The position numbers and the translations under genes are program-made. Shown here piece after piece: positions 1 to 7,648 of a stretch of DNA of 19,348 nucleotides. Source of the stretch: Planctomycetota bacterium (GTDB lineage Bacteria; Planctomycetota; Brocadiia; JAJRTI01); NCBI GenBank assembly GCA_024278415.1, contig JAJRTI010000788.1, forward strand, positions 1 to 19,348, in the 5' to 3' direction. Numbering within the stretch: the stretch's first letter is position 1; each line of letters begins with the position of its first letter. The notes under the pieces are model-generated. The model worked only from the letters and a program-made list of their open reading frames with translations. It did not search any database and was not told the DNA's origin.

Positions 1-1
1 C

Positions 2-44
2 GGCCGCAACCCTGGGCTAGAAGCCGGAAGCCCGTTGGGCTTCC
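2..44. repeat. REP-like repeat with hairpin (copy 1, at window edge)
   Basis: The 17-mer GGCCGCAACCCTGGGCT at 2-18 recurs exactly at 11491-11507. It is followed here by a perfect hairpin, GGAAGCCC-GTT-GGGCTTCC (26-44). In the second copy the 17-mer is followed by a similar hairpin with different arms, so the pair behaves like a REP family with a conserved core and variable palindromes. This copy may be cut by the window start. Similar intergenic repeats are, from memory, common in planctomycete and verrucomicrobial genomes. Confidence 0.6.
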
Positions 45-138
45 AAACAGCGTTGCGTCAAGCGGAAACGCTGTCCATTGAACTCGCGCACGTTCATGGG
101 GCCAACGACTGTTGCAATCGGCTGAAGTGTTACAAGCC

Positions 139-162
139 GCGTTCCCGCACATGCGGGAACGC
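139..162. repeat. Strong 10-bp-stem hairpin downstream of the PQQ gene
   Basis: Ten perfectly paired bases (GCGTTCCCGC with GCGGGAACGC) enclose the loop ACAT. It lies 102 nt after the stop of the large exported protein. No T-rich tract follows it on the minus strand, so it is not a textbook intrinsic terminator. It could still end or stabilise the transcript, or be another REP-type palindrome. Confidence 0.5.
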
Positions 163-264
163 ACTCCGCAGGCCCCCCCCTTTGCGCAGCGAAGTCTGCG
201 AGAAAGCCTATCGCCCTATCCGTGGGAAACCGAGCGTAAGCCGGAATCCCTGGGGATCGGGCCT

Positions 265-3200
265 TCACTCCCCGCGGATCTCGATTGGCCCGAAGTCCGT
301 GGCCGCGTTCAGGGTCGAGTAGCCGACGTAGGCTATAGACTTGAGCGGCCGGCCCAGCTTGGCATTGATCTTCCGCCCTCCCACCTTTAGCGACACTGTT
401 TGCGCCGCAAGATCGACCACGATCTCGAGCGCAGAGGCGCCGGACTTCGGAAGTTGGATCTTGCACGACTGGACGGCTTGGCCGTCGATCGGCCCCAGAA
501 GTATGACCGCACTGCCAACGACGAACTTTACACCACACTTGATCAGACGTGCGTCTTCGGGGGCGTCTCCGAAGGCGAGGAAGCCGTTTTCGAAACGCCG
601 CGGATAGCGGAAGGCCGAGACACGTTGGAGCTTGAGCTTCATCGTTGCCTTCTTCTCAAGCGGTTGTTCGAGCTTCCTCAGGGCGAGGGCCATCTGCCCC
701 TTCTTCGACGCAAGCCGGTAGCCCAGGCCAGACCCGATCACCCGTTCGGCCACGACATGGCTGAAGTCCCCGCGTTTGCTTGGCCCGGAGAGGGCACGGG
801 CCATGTCCTGCGCTGACGGCTCCGCGGCGACCTTCGGCGCCTTGGGCTTGGTGGGAGTCGCGTTCCCAGGCAGGGGCTTCCCGCCGCGGGGTGCGAGGCA
901 CAAGACACGGCCATCCTTCAACGCGAGGTAAAGCCGGCCCTTGGCCGCGGCCATGCCGTCGAACACGGGCATGGCGTTGAGTCTCCACTCAGACATTCTC
1001 ATGCCGTCGCTCGTGCGGACGATCCGGAGAGAGGCGCCCTTCTCCCCTTTGAAGGCCGCGAGGGCCTCGGCTTCGTTCTTGTAGGCCAGCCGGTCTGGAT
1101 CTCTCTGAGCGATATCCGTCGGCCCCGCGACCGCGAGCCGATCCGCGCCGAGGACCATCGCCCGCACGATGGGCGCACCAACGTCCTCCCAGATGGGGTT
1201 GAGCTTGGTCCGCCGCTTCCTCCCCCTTCGGTCCGTGCGCACGGGCCCAGGTTTCGTGCTCGACGCGAACAGATGGTATGCGTCGGCGCGATGGCCGACG
1301 CGTCCGCCCATGACTTTGCGTCGCCCATAGCCATACACCCGGTCCGTGTCGAAGCACAGTATGCGGCCGGAAGGCCAGGCATTGGCCGCGGTGGTCCAGA
1401 AGCTCCAGCCCGCGCCAGGCATCCCTTCCCCGATGATCCAGTACGAACGCACGAACCATTCCTCTCCGAGGAGGCTGGTGATGGAGAACAGGTGCGGCGC
1501 GGTCGCTTGCGTTCGCTGGCCTTCCCGGTCGAAGCAGAAGTACTTCAAGAAGACCAGGTCGCCGTTGCCGGAAAGCACGTCCGCGGTGGTGCCTTCCATG
1601 TTGAACCTGGATTCGCGCGCGAGTTGTCTCCCCGTCTTCGGGTCGATATGGCAAAGCACCGTCTTGGACAACTCGCGCCCGGTCGCAGGGTCGAGGCGGT
1701 ACAACACGATGCCGCCGTCGAGGTAGGAGGACCGGCCGGCAGCCACGTACACCGTGTCGTTTTGGACGAGGACCGCGCCGTGGACCGGCCAGATCGATTC
1801 GAGTTGGCCGTACGCGCCCACCCGCACGTCCTGCGGCGCTGCGCGGAACCGCCAGGCGAGTGCGCCGTCCGCTGCACTCAGATTGTAGACCCAGCCATCC
1901 GCTGAGCCGAAGATGACCCTGCCCTTGTGGATCGTGGGCGTGCTGTCGATCCGGCCGCCCGCGGTGAAGCGCCAGATCTGCCGGCCATCGTCCGCCGAAA
2001 GGGCGTAGACCGTGTGCGCATCGATCGAGGCCACGAATACCTTCCCAGCAACGATCGCCGGCTGTGTCAGCCGGCCGCCGACCGACGCGGCCCAGAGCGC
2101 AGTGGGAGCCTCGGGGATGGACGTGGGCACCGCGCCGCTACGGGCCGAATCGTGGCGATACATGGGCCACTCGTCGGCCTCTGGCCCTACGCGCTTGAGC
2201 GGTTCGCCGTAGCGCGGTCCCTTCTCGATGACGGGCTCGCGTGGGAATGGCATCTTGCCGTTCTTTTGCCGCGACGGCGCCACGGCGAAGAAGCCGGGCT
2301 CCTTCACGGTCAGGAAGCAGGCGCAGGGGTCGGGCGGCGCGTAGAGCAGCCCATTGGCGGGGATGATCCCGTACTGGCAGGTCCCCCGAACCCAACTGTT
2401 GTTGCACAACCACCCCTTCTCGAGGCTGATCACCTCGATGCCGGACTTGCCTGTGAAGATGAAACGCTCGGACGCCTTGTCGCGGTAGCACCGATGATGC
2501 GGCATGCCGACGCGGGCGCCCTTCGTGTTGATCCGCCTGACGACCGCCCCGGTCTTCAGGTCAAGGCCCTTGAAGCTCGTCCCGACCCACACGATCCCGT
2601 TGATGACGAACACGTCCACAGGCGAGTTGTAGCCTTCGCTGCACTTGGCGGCCCACAACTCCTTTCCGTCTTTGGCAGAATAGGCCCGCAGCGTGCAAGT
2701 CCCGCGGCGAGGGAACCCCTTCTCGCTCCAGCCGTTTACGCCCCACTCGATCTGGCCGGTGGAAGGCTGGTTCTGCTCCGTCTTGCCCACGTCCCGGTCC
2801 GCGGAGAGAATCACCTCATCCGTGGCCACGAGCGTCGGGGCGGAAAAGCTCATCCGCCTCCTCGGCGTCTGGCGGGGCGTGACCCACACCTGCTCTCCGG
2901 ACCGGGCGTCGAGACAGACGATCGCGGCCGTGCTCTGGTAGTACACGCGCGGCCCCTTCACAGCCAGAGTGAGCGGCAGGATGTTGTCCTTCGTGAGATC
3001 CTTCTTCCACAAGACCTTGCCAGTCTCCGCGGCGATGGCCGTGACGTACCGGTAACTGGTGGGCTTCGGCTCGCCACGGTCGAACAGCCCGCGGCCCCGG
3101 CGGTTTGCCTCGGACGTGCCCACAACCAGGTAGAGAACGCCACCGCTAACGACGATCTCCTCGGTCCGTTCGGTTCCTTGGTACGTGCGCAGGGTCTGGC

Positions 3201-4080
3201 CCGTGGCTCCGTCGAGCGCGAGTACAGGGCCGCTCAGCCCCGCGGTCATGAACACGGAGTCCCCGTCCGCAACAAGCCGGCGGGGCAGGTGGACTGGCCC
3301 GGAGCGGAAGTGGCGCAGACGATCGATCCAGGCGGCGATGGGCCTCTTCCAAAGCAGCGTGCCGTTGAACGCGTCCCGGGCGACCAGTTCCCAGTCGCTC
3401 CGAAAGCGGATCGACGCGAGCGGCGCCTCGTCCTCGATGTAATACAGGCGGCCCTTCGCTGTGACCGCCGCGCTCATACTCGCCAGTTCCTCGTGGCTTC
3501 GGCCCCACCGTGGGCCTGCCACCCACTGCATCGACCTGGGTATGCCGACCACGCGGTCTCGAGCCACCGCGTTGTTGTCTGGCCCGTGCAGGAAATGGGT
3601 CCACTCGTCGATGGTCTTCGGCCAAGGTTTGCGGAAAGGCGCGAGCGAGCCGGGTGCGAGCGCGACGCCGCCCGGCGCCAGCACGCGCAGCAGCTCTTCC
3701 CGCGGCACTCGGCCTCCCACGTCCGAGACCACGATCAGATTCGCCAGGTTGTCCGCGTACGGCAAGCGCACGCCATCGAAGGTGTCGACTGAGACCGGGC
3801 CGTACCGCCCCATCTCCAAGATGCGCGCCCGCGCCTTCGCAATCGTCACGGGGTTCGTATCGAGACCGTGAACGAGAAAGCGGTCGTTCACTCGCAACGC
3901 TGCGGTGAGCCGGCCGTCGCCGCAGCCCACGTGCACGATCAGGCCGCCCTTGACGCCGGAGGCTTCGAGCATCTGCCGTGCCTGTTCCTGGACGGTGCCG
4001 CCAGCGGCCGCGGCCATCCCGCAGAGCATCAGCGAAGCAACCCATACGCTCCAGTCAACGGCTCTACGTTCAATCAGCAT
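265..4080 (-). CDS. Exported methyltransferase-like / PQQ-type double beta-propeller protein
   Basis: This 1271-aa protein starts at ATG 4080, chosen because AAGGAG lies 7 nt upstream and a signal peptide begins there; an in-frame start at 4182 would overlap the upstream gene and spoil the signal. Residues 1-26 look like a signal peptide ending in AAAA. Residues 45-145 are a class I SAM methyltransferase-like domain: motif I VHVGCGDGR (49-57), acidic D74, LPYADN (106-111) and a LRVLAPGG post-motif. The stretch DEWTHFLHGPDNNAVA (158-173) is a signature I recall from planctomycete members. PQQ-type propeller repeats (for example AETGKVLWKKD, ADDGRQIWRF) fill about 205-600 and 635-1065. The C-terminal ~180 residues resemble a beta-sandwich. 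It follows the GH-like gene by 73 bp, so co-transcription is likely. Substrate is unknown; the propellers probably act as binding scaffolds and PQQ binding is unproven. Confidence 0.88.
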   Translation of the reverse strand: MLIERRAVDWSVWVASLMLCGMAAAAGGTVQEQARQMLEASGVKGGLIVHVGCGDGRLTAALRVNDRFLVHGLDTNPVTIAKARARILEMGRYGPVSVDTFDGVRLPYADNLANLIVVSDVGGRVPREELLRVLAPGGVALAPGSLAPFRKPWPKTIDEWTHFLHGPDNNAVARDRVVGIPRSMQWVAGPRWGRSHEELASMSAAVTAKGRLYYIEDEAPLASIRFRSDWELVARDAFNGTLLWKRPIAAWIDRLRHFRSGPVHLPRRLVADGDSVFMTAGLSGPVLALDGATGQTLRTYQGTERTEEIVVSGGVLYLVVGTSEANRRGRGLFDRGEPKPTSYRYVTAIAAETGKVLWKKDLTKDNILPLTLAVKGPRVYYQSTAAIVCLDARSGEQVWVTPRQTPRRRMSFSAPTLVATDEVILSADRDVGKTEQNQPSTGQIEWGVNGWSEKGFPRRGTCTLRAYSAKDGKELWAAKCSEGYNSPVDVFVINGIVWVGTSFKGLDLKTGAVVRRINTKGARVGMPHHRCYRDKASERFIFTGKSGIEVISLEKGWLCNNSWVRGTCQYGIIPANGLLYAPPDPCACFLTVKEPGFFAVAPSRQKNGKMPFPREPVIEKGPRYGEPLKRVGPEADEWPMYRHDSARSGAVPTSIPEAPTALWAASVGGRLTQPAIVAGKVFVASIDAHTVYALSADDGRQIWRFTAGGRIDSTPTIHKGRVIFGSADGWVYNLSAADGALAWRFRAAPQDVRVGAYGQLESIWPVHGAVLVQNDTVYVAAGRSSYLDGGIVLYRLDPATGRELSKTVLCHIDPKTGRQLARESRFNMEGTTADVLSGNGDLVFLKYFCFDREGQRTQATAPHLFSITSLLGEEWFVRSYWIIGEGMPGAGWSFWTTAANAWPSGRILCFDTDRVYGYGRRKVMGGRVGHRADAYHLFASSTKPGPVRTDRRGRKRRTKLNPIWEDVGAPIVRAMVLGADRLAVAGPTDIAQRDPDRLAYKNEAEALAAFKGEKGASLRIVRTSDGMRMSEWRLNAMPVFDGMAAAKGRLYLALKDGRVLCLAPRGGKPLPGNATPTKPKAPKVAAEPSAQDMARALSGPSKRGDFSHVVAERVIGSGLGYRLASKKGQMALALRKLEQPLEKKATMKLKLQRVSAFRYPRRFENGFLAFGDAPEDARLIKCGVKFVVGSAVILLGPIDGQAVQSCKIQLPKSGASALEIVVDLAAQTVSLKVGGRKINAKLGRPLKSIAYVGYSTLNAATDFGPIEIRGE

Positions 4081-4087
4081 TTCCGGG

Positions 4088-4093
4088 CTCCTT
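4088..4093 (-). promoter_or_regulatory. Ribosome binding site fixing the start of the PQQ protein
   Basis: AAGGAG on the minus strand lies 7 nt before ATG 4080. It decides between this start and the longer reading frame beginning at 4182. Confidence 0.75.
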
Positions 4094-4153
4094 GCTGTCT
4101 CGGCAGCCTTCAGGCGACAACACTCCTGCGCCTCGGCGATTCCCATCCAGCGA

Positions 4154-7100
4154 TCAATCGGTCCTGACCAGGAACAAAGCATCTCTTTCGCCGAGCGTCA
4201 CTCTGTCCCCGACCGGCTCGCCGTTGTTGGCTACGCGGTCCTGAAACTCCGTGGCGCGCAGTCGGCGATACCTGCGCTCCGGCGTGATGGACCGCAAATC
4301 GAAGGTGTAAGGCCTGAGGCTGGGATTCGCGAGCACAAGCCCTTTCTCGAACACGCGGTACATCACGTCGGGGTACGCGTGCACGGTAATGGACTGAAGG
4401 ACGACCGGCTCGGTCGATTCAACCGTGAAGGCCAAGTCGATCTGCGGGCTCCGAATGTGGCGGAAGTAGAAGCCTGAGGTGAACGGCTTGTCGTTGGCCC
4501 AGGTCATGTATTCGGCAGGCCTAGTGACCTCGGATTCGCTCACGCCCCGCGCAACGATCCTCACAGCCCCCCAGTGGGCTTGGTCCGTCGTGGAGTTGTC
4601 GCGGGGCCCGGCGTCGGCGACGAATTTCAGACGCACGCACTTGCCCGCGTATTTAGCCAAAGAGACCGTCTGCGGCAACCAGCGATAGGCTTTCGAGGAC
4701 TTCTCGAAAATCTTCTCATAGCGGCCGATACCCTGCGCGGCCACGACCGCGGCGTACACTTTGAACCAAACGCCGTCGGATCGCTGCGGGCTCTTAACGG
4801 CCATGCCGATGGAGAAGCGCAGTTCCGAGCGCGGCGGCACGTCGATTTCCTGACACCAGTAGGTGTAGCCTGTGCCGTGCTTCCACGGCGGGTGCGCGAA
4901 CACGGTCGGCAGCGACTTGCCGCCCACGGTTCGAGGCCCCCTTGACACGGCCGCGCCCGTGGAGCGGTCGAGCGGCTCCTCGCCGCGGCCGCGCAGGCAC
5001 ATGCCTGTCTCGTCGGGCTCACGGGCCACGAGGTCGATCATCCCCCCTGACGCCATGACCTTGACGAAGCGCGCCATCTCCCGCGGATAGCCTTCCATCG
5101 GCGCGGCTTTCATCGTCAGCGACACGTAGAGGTCGGGACCACGCGTGGGGATATTGCGGATGGCGAAGGCCAATTTCTTCGCCCGCGCATCGGATGGCCG
5201 GATGGCCACGCCTTCCCCCTCGACGGAGACCGCGACCCGGCCCTTGATCAGTCGCGCCAGCGCGCGGCCATGGCCGGCGCCCTCGAGCAGGTCGGGAGCG
5301 CTCAATGCCACGCGCACCGCGGGCGCGTCAGGCCGGCCCAGCCACCCGAGCACGTGATCCGCTCCGCGCACGAATTCGTCCCACACAGGGAACTCCTGGG
5401 ACTCCCTCAGACTTCTGTAAGGCGGGTGGACGGAGTACCCGGGCAGCGACCGCCCGTCGATCGCGAGGTGAGCCTCGTAGGTCAGGTGCGCGCCGGTCTT
5501 GGGGTTGATGGGCTCCTCCGCGCGACCGCGTATGCACATGCCCGCGACTGGAAGTTGTTCTGATACGAGCCGCACCACACCACGGCCAGACTTGATTCTC
5601 ACATCGCCCCACGACGCATGGTCCGTGGTCGCGTCGTCCGACGGGCCGCAATCGGCGACGAATTTCAACCGCACGGCCTGGCCCGCGTACTGGGCCAACG
5701 AGACCGTTTGCGGCAACCATTTGTGCTGCTTGGATGATTCTTCGCTGAGTTTCACAAACGGCCCCGGCTTGCCGTTTCTAATCTCCGCTGCGTAGACCTT
5801 GAACCACACGCCGTCCGACCGTTCCGGGCTCTTGGCGCCCATGCCGATGCTGAAAAGGAGCGAGGCGTTCGGGGGCACGCTCACGTCCCGCTGCCAGAAC
5901 GTGTATCCCGTGCTCGCCGGCGGCCGCGGCGCGGACGAGTAGCAAATCATGGAATCGTAGAACTGCGCGGCCGCGAAGACCAGGCGATGGCGAGAGAACG
6001 GCACATCGACCTGTCTCGTGCGTCCGGGCCGGCCCGGAACGCTCTGCACCCACTTGTGGTTGATGTAGCTGAACGCGGGCTTGTGCGCGTTTTGTCGCCA
6101 GAAGAAGTGGCGGTTGAGCCCGCCCGACCAGTCGCCGATTTCCCAGTCACTGAGGTTAGGCCAACCTTCGCTCTCGATGCCGTTGAAGATTTCCCAGCAC
6201 CGCTGCGAGCCCAGGCCTCCCTTGCCGAGGGCGCCATCGGCCTGGATGATGAAGTCGTCGCCCATCCGCGCGCGCAGTTTCTTGCCGAACTCGACCACGC
6301 CGATGCCGTAGTTGTTGCGGCCGTTGAGCAAGCCGTTGTCCTCCTTCCCATCGCCGTCGGTGTCGCCGCGCGTGCCGTTGAACAGCACGTCGAACTCGAT
6401 GCCGTCGAAGGCCTCCAGCGGGCCGCCCTTGCCAAACCATCGGGCCAAGCCGTCCACGAGCACATCCGAGCAGGTCTTGCCGTTCTTGTCTTTGGGGCAG
6501 TGGGTGGAGTAGTTGTAAAACCAGAGGCGATTGTTGTGGCGGCCCCAGGGGCCTTCGACCGCGTGCGCGGCCGCGCGCGCTTGCCCGGCTTTGAACGCGA
6601 GCGGCTTCGTGCCGTAGCAGCCGCGTTTCACCGTGATCGTGTTCGCCGCGTAGTCCACGGCCACAAGCTGCACCTGCTCGCAGTGATACCAGTCGTGCTT
6701 GCCGTTCTTGATGCCGAACAGGGCGATGTCGTCGTTGCTCGTGTGATAGCGGCCGGTGTTGGCCCGGAACGCCCGCGCATCGGCGACCTTGATGACGCTT
6801 TGGCCAGACGCCGCGGGCACGTCTTGCGTGATCATCACCGCTCGGCGATAGATCCAATGGCCGGGGAAATAGTTCTCCCGTTCGAAGATGGGATCGCGGG
6901 AATTGCCGTTGAAATGCAGCAGCACGACCTGCTTGGGGTGGCGCAGCTTGAACCGTGTGAAGAATTCCGGGTTCCGCGGCATGCGGCCAATGCACTCTTC
7001 ATCAAGGCACTTGCCCATGATGCCCATGAGCCTGTCGAAGTTGCGTTCCCAACTCTCATAGGTCGGGTATCTCCGCACACTGCAAGCCGCCTCGGACGCG

Positions 7101-7225
7101 CGGAAATAGAAGACCCGCGGGTAGTTGGGCCCGAGAATCGTGAGCTGGTCGAGGTTCGCAGCCAAGCCGCTCGCCATCGAGAGGATTAGCCAAGAGCCGG
7201 CAAGCATCGTGGCCTTCTTTACCAT
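4154..7225 (-). CDS. Exported GH-like barrel protein with duplicated beta-sandwich module
   Basis: This 1023-aa protein begins with a signal peptide (about 1-23). GGAAGG lies 11 nt before ATG 7225 and 5 nt before an in-frame TTG at 7231, so TTG is a real alternative. Residues 25-430 look like a glycoside-hydrolase-type TIM barrel: FDGIEFDVLF (273-282) and FIIQADG (325-331) read as strand ends with candidate acidic residues E277, D279 and D330. A DxDxDG calcium-loop-like motif sits at 288-293. After it come two related beta-sandwich modules (440-545 and 787-891) sharing GYT[FY]W, RSDGVWFKVYAA, WLPQTVSLA and VRLKFVAD. Two linker copies (562-602 and 741-781) share GMC[IL]RGR and EEP. I do not recognise a specific GH family; hydrolysis is inferred. 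It precedes the PQQ gene by 73 bp. Confidence 0.85.
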   Translation of the reverse strand: MVKKATMLAGSWLILSMASGLAANLDQLTILGPNYPRVFYFRASEAACSVRRYPTYESWERNFDRLMGIMGKCLDEECIGRMPRNPEFFTRFKLRHPKQVVLLHFNGNSRDPIFERENYFPGHWIYRRAVMITQDVPAASGQSVIKVADARAFRANTGRYHTSNDDIALFGIKNGKHDWYHCEQVQLVAVDYAANTITVKRGCYGTKPLAFKAGQARAAAHAVEGPWGRHNNRLWFYNYSTHCPKDKNGKTCSDVLVDGLARWFGKGGPLEAFDGIEFDVLFNGTRGDTDGDGKEDNGLLNGRNNYGIGVVEFGKKLRARMGDDFIIQADGALGKGGLGSQRCWEIFNGIESEGWPNLSDWEIGDWSGGLNRHFFWRQNAHKPAFSYINHKWVQSVPGRPGRTRQVDVPFSRHRLVFAAAQFYDSMICYSSAPRPPASTGYTFWQRDVSVPPNASLLFSIGMGAKSPERSDGVWFKVYAAEIRNGKPGPFVKLSEESSKQHKWLPQTVSLAQYAGQAVRLKFVADCGPSDDATTDHASWGDVRIKSGRGVVRLVSEQLPVAGMCIRGRAEEPINPKTGAHLTYEAHLAIDGRSLPGYSVHPPYRSLRESQEFPVWDEFVRGADHVLGWLGRPDAPAVRVALSAPDLLEGAGHGRALARLIKGRVAVSVEGEGVAIRPSDARAKKLAFAIRNIPTRGPDLYVSLTMKAAPMEGYPREMARFVKVMASGGMIDLVAREPDETGMCLRGRGEEPLDRSTGAAVSRGPRTVGGKSLPTVFAHPPWKHGTGYTYWCQEIDVPPRSELRFSIGMAVKSPQRSDGVWFKVYAAVVAAQGIGRYEKIFEKSSKAYRWLPQTVSLAKYAGKCVRLKFVADAGPRDNSTTDQAHWGAVRIVARGVSESEVTRPAEYMTWANDKPFTSGFYFRHIRSPQIDLAFTVESTEPVVLQSITVHAYPDVMYRVFEKGLVLANPSLRPYTFDLRSITPERRYRRLRATEFQDRVANNGEPVGDRVTLGERDALFLVRTD

Positions 7226-7403
7226 TGCCAATAAAACCTTCCAGGGAAAAGTGCCGCGGCGACGAATGGCCCATTGCCATCGGACAGGGAAACGTTCGTA
7301 TCGTAACCCAGCGTGGGCGCGGTGCGCAATCGGCTGGCTGGATCGCGCGCGCCTTGACCGTCATGAATGGCTATGAAAGATGGCGCTTCGCTATTGCATG
7401 TGG

Positions 7404-7511
7404 GTCACGAAGGACGCCAGAGGCCACAAAGCCCCCAAGGCACAAAGCCTCACCAAGAGGAATGGGACATAGAATCGCATATCCTTCGTGCAACTTGGTG
7501 CCTTCGTGTCC
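7404..7511. repeat. CACGAAGG/CACAAAG-type degenerate repeat region, arms inverted
   Basis: The left part (7404-7460) contains GTCACGAAGGAC, GCCACAAAGCC, GGCACAAAGCC and CACCAAG. The right part (7482-7511) contains the inverted forms CCTTCGTG, CTTGGTG and CCTTCGTGTCC. Arrays built from these words are, from memory, widespread in intergenic DNA of environmental PVC-type genomes. The two parts could fold back as an imperfect long hairpin. Confidence 0.45.
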
Positions 7512-7598
7512 GCCGTACAGCGCAATGGTGCGGACTCAGGCGATCTGCCGTCCCGCAGGGACGCCAGGCCCAGATCAGCACCATTGAGTCCGTACGGC
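7512..7598. repeat. Compound nested inverted repeat
   Basis: The paired arms, from outside inward, are GCCGTAC (7512-7518) with GTACGGC (7592-7598), CAATGGTGC (7523-7531) with GCACCATTG (7578-7586), and GATCTG (7542-7547) with CAGATC (7571-7576). At the centre is the perfect hairpin CGTCCC-GCA-GGGACG (7549-7563). GGACTCA (7532-7538) also matches TGAGTCC (7585-7591), but in a shifted order, so one arm looks rearranged. It could be a decayed non-autonomous element or a compound REP. Confidence 0.6.
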
Positions 7599-7648
7599 AG
7601 CGACAGAGTGCGAACGCGTTTCCCCCCTGCTTGCTGATTCCGTTGCCG

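Larger units (their letters stand above)
7226..7648. other. Gene-free spacer with two repeat elements
   Basis: This 423-bp spacer separates two exported-protein genes on the same strand. I see no coding potential that looks real. It holds a CACGAAGG/CACAAAG-type repeat region (7404-7511) and a compound inverted repeat (7512-7598), listed separately. No convincing promoter for the downstream GH-like gene was found; the best match, TTGCGC-N18-TACGAT with the -10 at 7300-7305, is weak. Confidence 0.6.

Noticed and set aside
1927..3792. 621-codon plus-strand open frame
   Set aside because: It is antisense to the PQQ protein, is dominated by R, P, A, G and H, and has no family motif. High GC suppresses stop codons on the opposite strand.
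5987..7189. 400-codon plus-strand open frame
   Set aside because: Antisense shadow of the GH-like barrel gene; no motif or SD.
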